Positions 29,613 to 42,124 of a stretch of 64,000 nt of DNA are shown one piece after another; the first letter of the stretch is position 1; each line of letters opens with the position of its first letter. Source of the DNA: Balanoglossus misakiensis (lineage: Eukaryota; Hemichordata). The stretch spans positions 8,990,001 through 9,054,000 of the forward strand of contig CM082582.2 in the NCBI GenBank assembly GCA_040954595.2. Reading direction: 5' to 3'. Both the position numbers and the translations under genes were made by a program. Under the pieces are notes generated by a model. That model was not told the DNA's origin. It was given only the letters and a program-made list of their open reading frames with translations, and made no database searches.

Positions 29613-32600
29613 TTACAGCACAAATTTGCCAAGGACAATACCGAAGAAGACAGCTAAAACTAAATAGAGAATCGGGGGGAAGCCTGTTGCTTGCTGTTGC
29701 TTTACTAGATGTGGGTTGAAACTATCTTCGTCAGAAGATGCCGTTCTGCGTTGACGCACGCCATCGTCCTGCAAAAGACAATGCACAATTCAGTTGAAAA
29801 CAAATAGTTTGCTTTTATACACTGATAGCAAGTGATAAACTAGGGACTGGCTGTTGTATCAGCTGGACAATCCCTGCACATAACAGTACCGGTCAGTACA
29901 AAATAACCAGCAAACACTAAGCAGCTAACACACACTCTTACCCTTAGAACCGTGTTTTCTTGTTTAAGATGGTTGACTTCAGACTGCAATCGCTTACACT
30001 CCTCCATGACTCGGCGGTAGTCCGGTTCCGATATGTTGCTGGGTTTCGCCACGCTTTGCACTCTGGCCTCTGTCGCCTTGATGTTTGGTTTTGTCTGCGT
30101 GTCCTTTCCACCCTGATATTTGTTAGAATCCAGATCATTCTGTCAGACATAGCAAGTTAACAAAACCCAAATTAACCCACATGGAAGTGAAAACAAGAAG
30201 ACAGGATAGGGAGGTGACCAACTACAAAAATATTGAAATAAAATGAAGAACATGCAGCTGTCTATTAAGGGATGCTTTCACAATATTCTGGCTACCAGAG
30301 AACTCCCAGACCTCGTGCCGAAGTTTCGACTGTTTTGGACACCAAATAATGTAGGTATCATTCACTGCAATAAATGCCAAATTAACTGGCATATTATTCT
30401 TAAAAAGCCTACATAGTGTACATACAATACACAGGCAGTCTTAGAACATTCTGGTTGTAATTTCTCACTACATATACTATACCAGCAAAAAACACCACCA
30501 CCAGACTGCTCTATACTGCATGACTATAATTAGAAATGTAATGGAGCAGTATGTATATGTACACACAGGCTGATTTCATCCTCATTATGAAAACCGTGCA
30601 ACCTGTATACAGTCAGAGCGATCGTGTTGTTTCATGTTTTTCAACTCCATCCATATGTAGTACATCATCATGAAGTTGCTGAACAGTTTTCGTAAAGTGG
30701 AAAAATATCTCATTACACCACAGCCATACGTCACTTTTTTAATAGTTCTGATATTTTTTATTGGTTGAAAATTACATTTATGCATGCAAAACTCTCACAC
30801 AAGGCACGACCCAGTTTGATGAACAACACAGTGTCAGTGGAAACCTATAAAATATGATCATGTGATTGTACTCCAGAACACTTCAACAGCATGCTTATCT
30901 CTAAATTTCTAAGGCATCTCTAAATCACTTGACCAGAGCCACACACATGTATCATGCATACATCTGTCCCCTTAATGTCTACCTACACCTAAGGTCCAAC
31001 AGCCAAAGTGAAGATTCAATTACTGATCATTCATGAAGTCAAAACTGATTGTATGAAAGTAGCATGATGCGGGCAAAAGCTGTGTGGCACATTCAAGGGG
31101 TGACATACGAAGGAATAATCCAAAATAAAATCTAAAACCACGTGCTAGGTTAGTATTAAAGTGACAACGGATATGATAATATGCACAGCTTGGCTCTTGC
31201 CTACCTGTTGTTGCGAGTCCACTGGCAGTTCAAATACACACTTCAGCTTGGAATCCATCAAATCTGAACTACTGGCATCTTTCCACTACAAAGAAATTTA
31301 CAGCAATAAACACTACTGTGAGATTAGGTTAGCAACACTACAACAAGCCCCTCTACAGAAAATGCTACAAGCCCTCTACAAATAGCTCTCTCAAGTCTCA
31401 TCTTAACATGTCATTTATGACATTATTCACATGCATTATACTTTTACAAGCGCCAACGTACTCTGCATATACTTGATGTGTCAACAAAGATATGCAGTAT
31501 ATTGCAAACTTTTCTTTTTTCTTCTTTTTTTATCTGAGTGACGGCGTGGAAGTATCAAAATGGTCTTGATCCTATTGCTTCTGTGACAAGTGACTTTCCG
31601 ACAGGGAAAATATAGGTGATGAGCAATGGAAGTAAGATGTACCATTACAGTTATGGGTGGGGTACCCAGATAAATGTCACCAGGATTGCCCAGACATTTC
31701 ACCAGAGTTCCCCTTGCTATATAACAATGCAGTCCAACCTCAGCAAAAAGCACTGAAGTACCAGTAGCATGTCAAACTCAAAGCAACTGTGACGTGATGT
31801 ATAATAATGAACAGAAACAATGTGAAATGAATTATTCAATGTTTCTGATTTTGACAAATTGACAAATTTGTGGTCGTGCGAGAAATAGAATCTCACACAC
31901 CAAGGTCCTGAGATAAGATTTCCTACACTCAACTGGGATATTATGTCTCACACTTGCTGCAAGGAATGAAGCATGTGTACCACTGTGTGAAGAAGTAAAA
32001 TGAGAGCCTTGGTAATTACCAAGGTGCGATCTGCCAAAATCGCCCACTCGTGTGAATAGAATGATGTATTGTGAAAATATGAATCCTACAGTGTATTGCA
32101 CTAGACTTGAATTACGCTGCAGAAGAGATGGTCAGTGAACAAAATACAAAACATTTTCAAATAGGGATGTCAAATTGCAGGCATTTCACATCTTGAGAAT
32201 ACATCTGAAGTCTTGATGAATTACCCAGAAGGACAGACAGTCAAGACTTGTTTTCAATCAGCTCTGGAAACTCGTAAATGCGGTCAGTATGTTTAGAAGA
32301 ATGACTTCAGACCCACACACACATGGTGACACACACACACACATAAGGATACTTACAATTGTCTCTTGATCGATATCTCCAGGCGGCGCATACATTGTTT
32401 GTACCATAAATTTGTGCTTATTCTTCTCATTGGGATCATAGTCAAAAGGCTGCAGCATCACTGAAAATAAAATGAAAAAGAACAGTCATTCAAAAATTAT
32501 TTCAGGCTATTCATAGTTCAATGTTTAACAATCAATTTAACAACCAATTATTGACAAATAGCCTTTTAGCTCTTATGGCACTGTCAAGTCTAATCGAGCA

Positions 32601-34224
32601 ATTTGAGCAGTAAACCACTTTCTTTTCCATGATTATTGCCATGTGACTATATTTGATTATGAATCACTCTTTAAGAAAATGTTTACTTTCTCTTTTTTTA
32701 ATTTGACAAGCACCCTCCCCTCCCCCAAAGTTTAAAGTTGTGAAATAAAACAATACGTACCAGAAACAGTTAATGATGATTTGCTGTCAACGATGCCACT
32801 GTTTGGCCTTACACAGTACCTCCTTGGTGCCGTTGTCTTGATTTTGAAACATATCCTTTTATCTGTAGGATTGGTTAGTTTGAGATTTGATGAAACAACA
32901 TCCGTAAAAGGACCTACAAAAGAAAAAAAAGCAACATATTAGAGATATAAGTATGTAATCCTTACACTGTAAAAGTCTTGAAGCCAAAATAAGCTTAGGA
33001 CATTTTACACTAATCACATTCATCAAAACAATTATGGTTGTTAAGACTTATGAGATCATCAATATATCTGTGGGTCAGGGTGTTCTTTAAAACACTTGGC
33101 AGTTCCAGGGCAATAAACTTTTTAATGGGTCCAAGTCCAAAAGACACTACTAGTCTACTGGGTATGTCTCAGAGGAAATCGATATAAATACTAAAATTTA
33201 GAAATTGAATTTTCCAAAAGGTCGAATTTCCAGATTTACATTATAAACATTTATCAACTCTGATGTCTCTATGGTTCATTGTTTTTCTATCATCAACAAA
33301 AATCTTTGGATGAACACGCAACCCTGACCTTTAGACTGGAGGTTGATAGGTATATATGATATCAACTGACAGTCTTACTGATGACTTCCACATAGGTTGA
33401 TGGCCAAATAATATGCTATTGTGTTTTGTTGTACATATTACAATAGGATTATGATAACATATTATTCTGGCACACAATTACAGCTGTATACTATTTACTC
33501 TAGTTTTGAAGGGAGTGTGCAAATACTATAGAGAATTGTTCGTTTCAATAGAATTATCCTGTGTAAAATTTGACAGTTGAGCACTTATCTCGTTGTATTA
33601 ACTGACGAAACATTTCTTTTACATACACAGAACTTAAGAGTTACACAAACCAAATTCACCCTCATTATTCGGGGGCTCACCAAAAATTACCGGTACATAC
33701 TATACCACAAGAGCTGCCATCATGATCAGATCTACATTACATGTGCAACTTAAAATATTTGTAGTCACGACATTGGCAGTAATTATAGAGTAATCGTCAT
33801 TTCGATTACTTGTGTGATTGTTTTGATCAAATCTGAGTTAACACAATGATGACAGACATGAAATAGGTATTCGTACTTTTGCCAGTCATGTCTATTTCGG
33901 AAGCTCCATATTTTGATAATCACAGAAATTATGAGTTTAATACATGTTACTGTATCAGACTGATTATTACGATGGGACGGAAAGCGTGTGACACCTTGTG
34001 AAGGGCAACCACATACATTTTTCGACCAAAGTATGATGAAGAAAACTTGAGCTGAAATATTTTAATCACACTTGGCCATATACGTAGACGATTCTGAATC
34101 TGATGAGTTCCAATATGGCGGACACGGTCACGATACTGCATCATTTGCAACATTCTCAACACTCACCTCTAAACCTTAGCTCTGTGCTAGGTTCTAATTC
34201 CATCACTTGCTCATTCTTCGACAT
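29613..34224 (-). CDS. VAPA/VAPB ortholog: Vesicle-associated membrane protein-associated protein (VAP), 6 exons, 249 aa
   Basis: Coding exons in transcript order: 34224-34167, 32913-32761, 32460-32357, 31285-31205, 30139-29942, 29768-29613. VAP is a tail-anchored ER protein whose N-terminal MSP domain binds FFAT motifs of lipid-transfer and other proteins at membrane contact sites. Seen: MSP domain about 8-125 with the hallmark stretch [14 protein letters not shown] (46-59); P56, the site of the human VAPB ALS8 change, falls at the same number; K87 and M89 of the FFAT pocket are present (KHKFMVQ). A coiled coil (about 170-198, [10 protein letters not shown]) and a C-terminal membrane anchor (about 231-249) follow. 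Length matches human VAPA/VAPB (249/243). A single copy is expected in an invertebrate, so I cannot assign it to VAPA or VAPB. The start codon lies in a CpG-containing region shared with the upstream flank. Confidence 0.97.
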
Positions 34225-36197
34225 ATCTAAAACTAATGCAACTGCAATTCAGGTTAGTTGAGTAATATGTTTAAAATTATTGGGTTTTGAAAACCCTTCA
34301 CGGATCTCGCGACGACGCCCGAAATCGAGGCTTGCTCGAAATGATGACGTAGCCATCTCGCAAGGCCCGATGGGAAAATATCCCACTTAAAACGCAAGCA
34401 AGTTCATACTGGTAGATTCTATAGCTTGGGTTCCGGAGTGCAGAAGTTCCTTTAGCTTTTAAGGCAACATTCTGTAGTTCTGCAGGTTGTTGCTCTCTTG
34501 AGGGTGCGCTATGGCGCTAGTTGCGTTTGAAAAGCTTGTAGCACAGGTCATTCCCACCTGTGCAGCGGGACGCCACCAACGGCTACTACATACGTATGTC
34601 GGTGATTCAGTGTGTGGATAAACTTGGTACACTGATGCATGATGTCCGGGTACATGTAGTACTATACATGAACAGAACATGTTGTAATTCATTTGTTGAG
34701 AATTGGCTTCAGGTGGATAAGAAACTACAAAGCGCCTAGCTTACTGTTTTGCATTGATTTGTATTTTTCAATAATCCACCAATAAACAAACTTTCAAAAA
34801 CAGTTTTACCAATTTTATCCCAATAATACTTGACCAACGGACTAAACTTGCTGAATCCCTATCATTCAATCCCCCCTCAATGTTCCAATCTCCCCCAAGG
34901 AAAGCACGGGGTACTTCGATCAGCGTTTTTTCCGTGCTGTGCTGTGTGGATCATATCTCCCTTCGACCTCCGCACTTCAATCTCCCCTTCTTCACGGAGA
35001 AGCCATTCCACGCCAATTGATCTGTATCTGGCATTGAAATCATTAAAATCACAAGGCAAAATCTTGAGTGGAACTCGTTCATCATGGAAGTAGAAACGAT
35101 TTGACAACATAGAGTGACTTGACTTTGCTGCATTCAAGTTCTAAAAACGCAGTATTCACAATGAGAATGCCCTTGCCTAAGGGCCATCGAAATAAACGGT
35201 CTGACTTCAGAACCCATTAAAGTACTCGGTGAGTTTTACGGCAATTTACGGTCTGCACAGTGAATATTTTTGTATTCGAAATGTCCTATGAAAATCACAC
35301 TTCCTACGTTTTTGCAATATGCTTCAGGACTGGCAATTTTCTTTCGGCCTTTCGTATCTGGTCATTATGCCTTTGTGAACATCAAAAAGTCGAAGATTTC
35401 TTTTAAATTGCTAGCTGGTACTGTAACCAGAAAAAAAAAACGCGATGGAACATTTTCAAAATAAGATAATTTTTTTGCATATTGGATTGTTGTAATATGC
35501 TTTAGGACTAGTCATTTTCTTCAGCCTTGGGTATCCCTCAATTTGCTTCAAAAAGACGAACATTTCTTTTAAATTACTGGTATAGTAGTCAGAAGCAAAA
35601 ACTGACGGAATACTAGTACTTGATGTTGGGTTGTTGTAATATGCCTCCCATTTTCTTCACGGCTTGCTTGTCTGTCTCTGGCCAAGTTCCCTTTGTTCAC
35701 ATTACGGTTTATTTTGGATTGCTGGTACAGTAATCAGAAAGAATACAAGCGATAGAACATTTTCAAAATAAGAGATAAAGTTATTATATAACGTTATAAA
35801 ATGGAAACCATCTCACGGATCAAATGAAAAACGGTAACAAATAAAGCAGCCACACAATGCATGATTCTCTCGGACGAACGACCTCGACAGCGGGTACATG
35901 TCAACTGCATAGCATTTGGACGGTAACAAGGCGTTACCACGACTACGGTATTACTGTTTATTATTTCTTTTTGCATATTGCACTTTCTCCTTGCGATATA
36001 TCAATTTGTGAAGATGATTGGACGAAACTAAATTACTCGCCCCCCAAAAGATATATTATCATACATAATTTCGGCAACATATTACAATTATTATTGTCTG
36101 AAAGATTGTAGTACTTTGCTTCTTGATATTCTGATAAAGTTGATCTCACAGTCGCGCCGACAGAAGCAGACAGCGGTAAGTCCACTGTGCATTTAAT
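34225..36197. other. Divergent intergenic region between VAP (-) and the GPCR (+)
   Basis: The first 170 bases next to VAP are CpG-containing and hold a TGACGT half-CRE at 34345-34350, so this is the likely VAP promoter. Open frames on both strands at about 34830-35137 overlap and match nothing I recognise. A diverged tandem repeat occupies 35312-35775. The GPCR 5' UTR probably lies in the last few hundred bases. Confidence 0.5.
35312..35775. repeat. Three diverged tandem repeat units of about 140-180 nt
   Basis: Units at about 35312-35489, 35490-35633 and 35634-35775 each open with T(G/T)TAATATGC or a close variant, followed by a TTTTCTT block. Each then has a TTT-A/G-ATT-GCTGGTA-like block and a GTAATCAGAA-like block; units 1 and 3 end in GAACATTTTCAAAATAAGA. 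Order is the same in all three. Confidence 0.7.
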
Positions 36198-37196
36198 ATG
36201 GCAGAGAAGATGCTCAATCACTCGCTTGGTTCAAATTGCTGTAATATTACAGACGCGGGAATTTCTACTTCTGATTTGATAACTATAGTTTACCGGATAG
36301 CTTTAGCTTTCGTCATCGTCACAAGCAACTCTTTCGTGGCTGTTTGTATTTTGAGTTTCCGCAAACTACGACAAAACAGCGACTACCTGCTCGTGCTGTC
36401 TCTGACCACATCGGACATTCTAATTGGACTGGTCTACATCCCGTTAGAAACTACTGGATTGGTGGGCGCGTGGACACCTTCCCCGGCGATGTGCGCTACC
36501 CTCAGGGGCAGCCATGTACTCCTACAGACTGCAAGTCTTTTCAACGTCATGCTGATCACCCTGAATAAGTACGTCAAGATATTTTACCCGTTCCGGTACC
36601 AGTCTACGGTGACGGTGAAGACTGTATACGTGGCTCTAGCCGCCGCCTGGATTTTGGCAACCTTCTGGGGATCGGTTGCTGTGAAAATCTGGGCAACGGA
36701 AGGCGACGCCGATAAGGACGCCCTTTGCACAGATCAGAAGCTCACACAAGGATTGGTCGCATTTTACATGGTCACAAGTTTTATTCTGCCTGGCGCTCTG
36801 CTCGTCTTTTGCAACGTCCGCATAAGTCTCTTACTGCGGGACCAGCTCAGGCGCATAGCCTCTCTCCATGCCCCCAGAGACGGATTACCATTCTCCGCAA
36901 GAGCCAACCTGCCGCATTTCACCAAACAGGAACTGAAGGCAGTACGACTGGTTTTGTCAATAGTTTTCACGTTTTTCTTGTTTTGGAGTCCGATTCGCAT
37001 CATGTTCCTCATAAACAATTGGTGCAACACGTGCGGAAATCTGCAGGAGTACATCAGAATCGTGCATATCTCCAGCACGCTGGCCAGCCTGAACTCGGTC
37101 ATCAATCCGACATTGTACTCGTTTGACAAACCGCTTAGGGATGCAGGCAAATCGTTATTGAAAAGAGAAAACCCCAATTTAATTTTGAACATATAA
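36198..37196 (+). CDS. Rhodopsin-like (class A) G protein-coupled receptor, intronless, 332 aa
   Basis: A single open frame with seven hydrophobic segments. Family landmarks: N-glycosylation sites N7 and N16, TM2 SD (D73, position 2.50), Cys pair C99 (3.25) and C177 in the second extracellular loop, W151 (4.50), P198 (5.50), FWSP in TM6 (W263, P265) and NPTLY in TM7 (303-307). The TM3 end reads NKY (123-125) instead of the usual DRY, so both the Asp and the Arg of the ionic lock are changed. Position 3.32 is His rather than Asp, arguing against an amine receptor. Ligand unknown. The gene looks like one of the lineage-expanded intronless receptors common in invertebrate deuterostomes. The C-terminal tail is short (about 22 residues after NPxxY). 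ATG 36198 is the first in frame and leaves a plausible short extracellular N terminus. Confidence 0.92.
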   Translation: MAEKMLNHSLGSNCCNITDAGISTSDLITIVYRIALAFVIVTSNSFVAVCILSFRKLRQNSDYLLVLSLTTSDILIGLVYIPLETTGLVGAWTPSPAMCATLRGSHVLLQTASLFNVMLITLNKYVKIFYPFRYQSTVTVKTVYVALAAAWILATFWGSVAVKIWATEGDADKDALCTDQKLTQGLVAFYMVTSFILPGALLVFCNVRISLLLRDQLRRIASLHAPRDGLPFSARANLPHFTKQELKAVRLVLSIVFTFFLFWSPIRIMFLINNWCNTCGNLQEYIRIVHISSTLASLNSVINPTLYSFDKPLRDAGKSLLKRENPNLILNI

Positions 37197-40100
37197 CCAG
37201 TGGATAGTCTTATAAGTAGAGCCTATGTAATGCCACATGTATACGTTTTAGTCACATTTCTCCCCAAAAAGCGTTGGGGACGACACCCATCCCCACCCCA
37301 GCGTGCAGTATTCACTTTCATAACGCTAGCTGAACTTTTATTTGATGTGGTAAAGTTTTACTCGAAACCGCTGGAAATAGATTTTACGCACAAAACCATG
37401 TGCAATATATTATATGAATGAAAAATATAACTTCGAAATACGATGTCACACTCACCTGCGGCTCTTGAGATACATAATATCCTCAACTCACGTGAGAGAA
37501 ATCTAATGCCGTGTCCTTAGGGTGTGAGCATCTATTCTATGTCATTTTAAAATGCAAATACGCGAAAATTTCTCCCGACTTTCATGTTAGTGATCAAAAG
37601 ATTCAAGTTCTGGTAGACATGCGACTCGGAAAATTAAAGGCAACAATGAGTTATTCTATTGTTAAATCGAGGCTAAAATTGAGGGTCACCGCACAAACTT
37701 TCGAAGAAATTAGCCCTATGGAGAAAGTTGACGAATGGCGTGTTTTTCCATCTCCCTTTTTTTCTCAAAACGACTCCTCACTCACTTTATAGAAAAGAAG
37801 TAAAAGGTTCGGAGGAGTATCACACTGAAAATCTGTCCTTCTCTGTGTGAAATATCATGGGTGAATATGTTAGACAACAGAGACAAACGGAGTACTGAGC
37901 CAAGTTATGCTAAGACCTTTTTGCAACGTGACCAAATCCTGGTTCCTATAATAGGTACCGTTTCTAGGCCCGACAGAGTGCGCGGATTTTGTATCTTACA
38001 AGCAGTTGAAGGTAAAAACCGCTTTAATTTTTACTGGTCTGTCCGAAGTGTATGGACCCAAGTAAGAGCAAAATATATGTTCACTTACCCACATGTACAC
38101 CTGTCATGTACAAGTAACTTCTTTAATCCCAAAATAGCTAAGAAAGCTAAGTAAATGCTTGCCAATTTCTTCTGGCAACAAAACGCTGTCGAGAGAGACT
38201 TTGTTGTCAAATAGTTCCTTATGCATCCAGGCGTAGATCTGTCTTGAAGAAGGACATTATCAAAGTTATACTTTCATTGGCTAGTTCACGTTAAAATTGT
38301 AAATTCATCATTGACTTCTTCGTCGCGAAATAAAGAAGGGTTGAGCTACTGTCCAATAGTTAATAGGCGGTTTAGTGTTCCTTGTTACATATACACGATA
38401 TGTAAATTGGTCATTTTATCATTCTACTTTTAATTAAATGTTTTTTCCTTCTTCTTAACTTGTATTGCCTTGTTTGTGAGTGCTGTCGCTGAGTCCTATG
38501 GACCAAATAAAAATTATAAGAATAAACAGTGATAAATAATTCTATGCTGTATGTTCGTGGATGAGAGAGAGTAGTCGACGCCAGTTGTGAATCTTTATTG
38601 ATCGCGTTTGAACGGGCGATGCAACATGATGTTAACTTTTCTGTTGCGATACTTCACCAATAATTATCCATAAATGCCAACTATTGAGTCGGTTCTCGTA
38701 GTTATATTCAGCTCCTTCGCATGGCCGGCCAAACCCACCTATGGGTCCAGGTGTTGTTACTGCGTCTAATCCCCCACTGTTGCATCACAACAAGTGCTCA
38801 GGAAATTGTCGATGGCTTTGTGAAATTGACGGCATCATTTGGCAGTTTCAACTCCAAAGGATATACTGAACGGGGTCGCTTGTTTACGGACATTTCAAGA
38901 CCCTTCCCTGAGCAATGGTATAAAAATAAAATGAAGTTGAATCTTGCAAAAACAAGTATATTGTCTTGACATGAAAGCCACAAATTTCCTTTGGTGCGTC
39001 AAGTCTATGTTAATGACACGGGAAGGAAAGGGAGTGTATGGCCTTCCACTATCTACTGGAGTTTCCACCCCCTTCCGATCGATATCTATCACATCACCTT
39101 ATCACTTTCACATTTAACATTGCCATCAGGATGAAAACCAATACAGTCTTCTCTCTCAGTGTCTCCTTCTCTGTGTTTGTGCCTTTTCCTGTTTATCCTA
39201 CTGTTACCTGGGGCGTTTCTGAGAACGGAGGTGGGAAACAGAAGGCTGGAGAGTAGGTTTAATGATTCGGTCACCAACAGGAAAAAATAACCAATTCTAA
39301 ACGCAGATGTTTTACTGCACACATTTTTTTTTTGTAATTGGCAAGACCTTCCCTTTGTGATATGGGGACTGTGACGTCATCCTCGTGATTGTGGAAGTGC
39401 CATCTAGTCGCGAGCAATTTTGATCTACAAACATTATTGGCTATCCAGTTGAATATTCGGTTCATCTCTGCCAAGTGTAACTTCATCCACTGCATTTGCA
39501 TTCAGCATAAATAGTCTCTACTGTCTGTGCGTTAAGTAACCTCCTTACACAGTAACTACGGACAGATTCTTGTCAATCTTCTTCATACACCCAATCGGGT
39601 CTTTATCCTGCCCAGCAGCCAATCAGATTACGCTCCGCTATACTATCCACATTCTATTTTAGACAACTACGAAGGCCAGCAGTATCAAATGAGCAAACAC
39701 ACGTACACAGGATTAAAACCCAACGTACTGCTTCGATTGATTCACGGAGGAAGGATTGATGTCAAATGCGTTACTGGGTAATCTTTCTTATTAGTGGATT
39801 AATGTACAGTCTTGTAGTTTTTATCAGTTTCCTAACTACGGTCAGTTACACAGCACTTGTGACAAGAGGATGAGATCAATTTGTCGGTATATCTACACCT
39901 GTGACTCTTTCACAGGCAATACGTTATCCCTTTGCAAGGCCAATAGCAGTGTAGCCACCAATAATAATTTCCCGTCTCTAACAGAGAACAAAAAATAGGC
40001 AGGAAAAAAACTAGTAAGTCAGCCACACAATGACAGAAACAAGACATATTTTGCTATATAAAATAAGCGAAATAATAGTATGATTTCCCTTATTTTATAC

Positions 40101-42124
40101 TGTCTCCACGCAAAGACTTCATGACCTTCAACACAAAAAAATGAATTATGACACAAGACTTTGGTTGTTTCACTTGGTGGCTATTTGAAGCTATTTAATG
40201 AGTAATGTGTATAGATAGTGATACTCTGAATTGTTTCGCATAATTTTCCTCCGTGAGTTGAACCAAAACAAACAGGTTGGTCTGAACAGCAAAACAGAAA
40301 AGATTCACCACCTGTTTACAGTCTCTGAGAAAGTCTAAATGATATACAATATACAAATATAACAAAACCTGCTATATAAAACATACAAACAATATAAACA
40401 AGACTGTTTTAAAAAGTGGCAGCACAAAGTAACACCCTTATGGCAACAAATCCAATTAGAAAAAAAAAATCAGCAACCACACGCAAAATTACAAAATTGA
40501 ATGTTAAAGTGGCTTGTGCATGTTCATAACTATAACATCATAAACATTCACTTGATCATGTCAACGGATTTTGGCCACATACATCATCCTCTCACCCCTG
40601 CATCACTCCTAAATAGTTTGGCCCAACAACAGTACATACAATAGACTGATTCGAACCATACCATCTCGAGCGGGGGAGGGTGGAATTTACCCCTCAGACC
40701 AATCTCTGGTGTAAAGTCTGCAATAACATAACATATAAATACAAACACTTTTAAATGTAATACGCTTCCAAAATTGAGTCCAAATATTTATATACATCAG
40801 AAAAGAAATAAACTGTAAATTCACACAGGTGCAACACGAACATTATCTTCATGATTTCTTGAAGGGTTTTCCTGTGAACACCATGTAACAAAGAGCACCA
40901 TAGTTACATAATTATATTTACAAAATGAGTGGCAATATCGGAATAGAACTATACAATAAGTCCCAAACAAATGAACAGTTGTGACTGCATGTGTGTGCAG
41001 GAAATTATTACACTTTCAATTGTCATTCAACATGAAATATCTGCAACGGCAAATCATTATTTCCATTTACATAGCAGTGCTGCCTATACGCACATCCACA
41101 TGCAAACCACCGATCCTCACAGCAAATCAATTATTTGTGGCAAATTTCATTGGAACTTCATGACAGGTTTCTGGCAATGCTCCATGTGACTGAACTGGCA
41201 AGAAGCAAACATGGTAGATTAGATCACGGAACCATAATGGTGAAACAAAACAGCAATGAAGATCCCTGTTTTCTTGATAGCATGCTGACAAAGACACTTC
41301 ACAAAGAAATCCACATGACAGTCAGATTTCTTGCTAATCGTTACACGTACAAAAATACTCTAATCAGTCTATGATGTGTAATATTGTGAATTTTATACAT
41401 GAAGTACTGTTTCTATTGTTACTGTTTCTCAAGATTATTGCTAAAGGATAAGTTTTTCTGAAGAATCGGACACGATATTACTTTATGTACACTCGGTTTT
41501 TACTCATCAGCACACATTTCATTTGCTATGATTATTTCCAATTTATATATACAGTCCTGCTGTACCAAAAATATCTTTCCATCAGTCACAAAGTAAATCA
41601 ACTTTCTTTATATAACATGCTCTATTAGTACAGTGATTACAAGCACTGCCTGACCAATTAGTAAGCAGAATGTGTAAGGATATGAATATTCATAAATACA
41701 TGTCATATTGCCTGACCAATGAGAATGCCCAATGTAAATGTATAGTCATAAAGCCTGTCAAAGTAATGTGTGCCATTATCCCTGATTGGTCAGTAGTATT
41801 CAAATTGGTGGGCCACTGACAGGTCGTTCCTCCCATTTACAACACCACGAGTCAATGTGAGTTTTAACACCAATGACACAATATTGAAACGATTTGACAT
41901 GAGCAGAATTTTGACAGCTCAATCTTTTTCTCAAATCAACACAAGTTATTCTCTTATAAAATCTAAGGAAAGTGCATTAGCGCTGTTGTGTCTCGGGATC
42001 AAACTCTTCTAAATTGCCAATATGAGAAATTCCAACGAGCTGAAGTTCAATTCGTGTAGGCAAAGGAGTTCAATTCACAAACAAGAAAATGCACCCTCCA
42101 GTTGTACTTGCAATCCTGGCAGCA
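37197..42124. other. Region between the GPCR (+) and the Spire stop (-)
   Basis: AATAAA hexamers at 38329-38334 and 38506-38511 may end the GPCR transcript. The right part, perhaps from about 40 kb, is AT-rich and is probably the Spire 3' UTR on the minus strand. Short frames (such as 93 codons from 37511 and 97 codons from 37861) show no known features. A palindromic CRE lies at 39372-39379, and CTGACCAAT-type elements recur at 41649-41793. Confidence 0.45.

Noticed and set aside
34830-35137. Overlapping plus and minus frames of about 86 codons between VAP and the GPCR
   Set aside because: Neither strand matches a family I know; the minus frame looks somewhat protein-like but has no supporting splice sites or start context.
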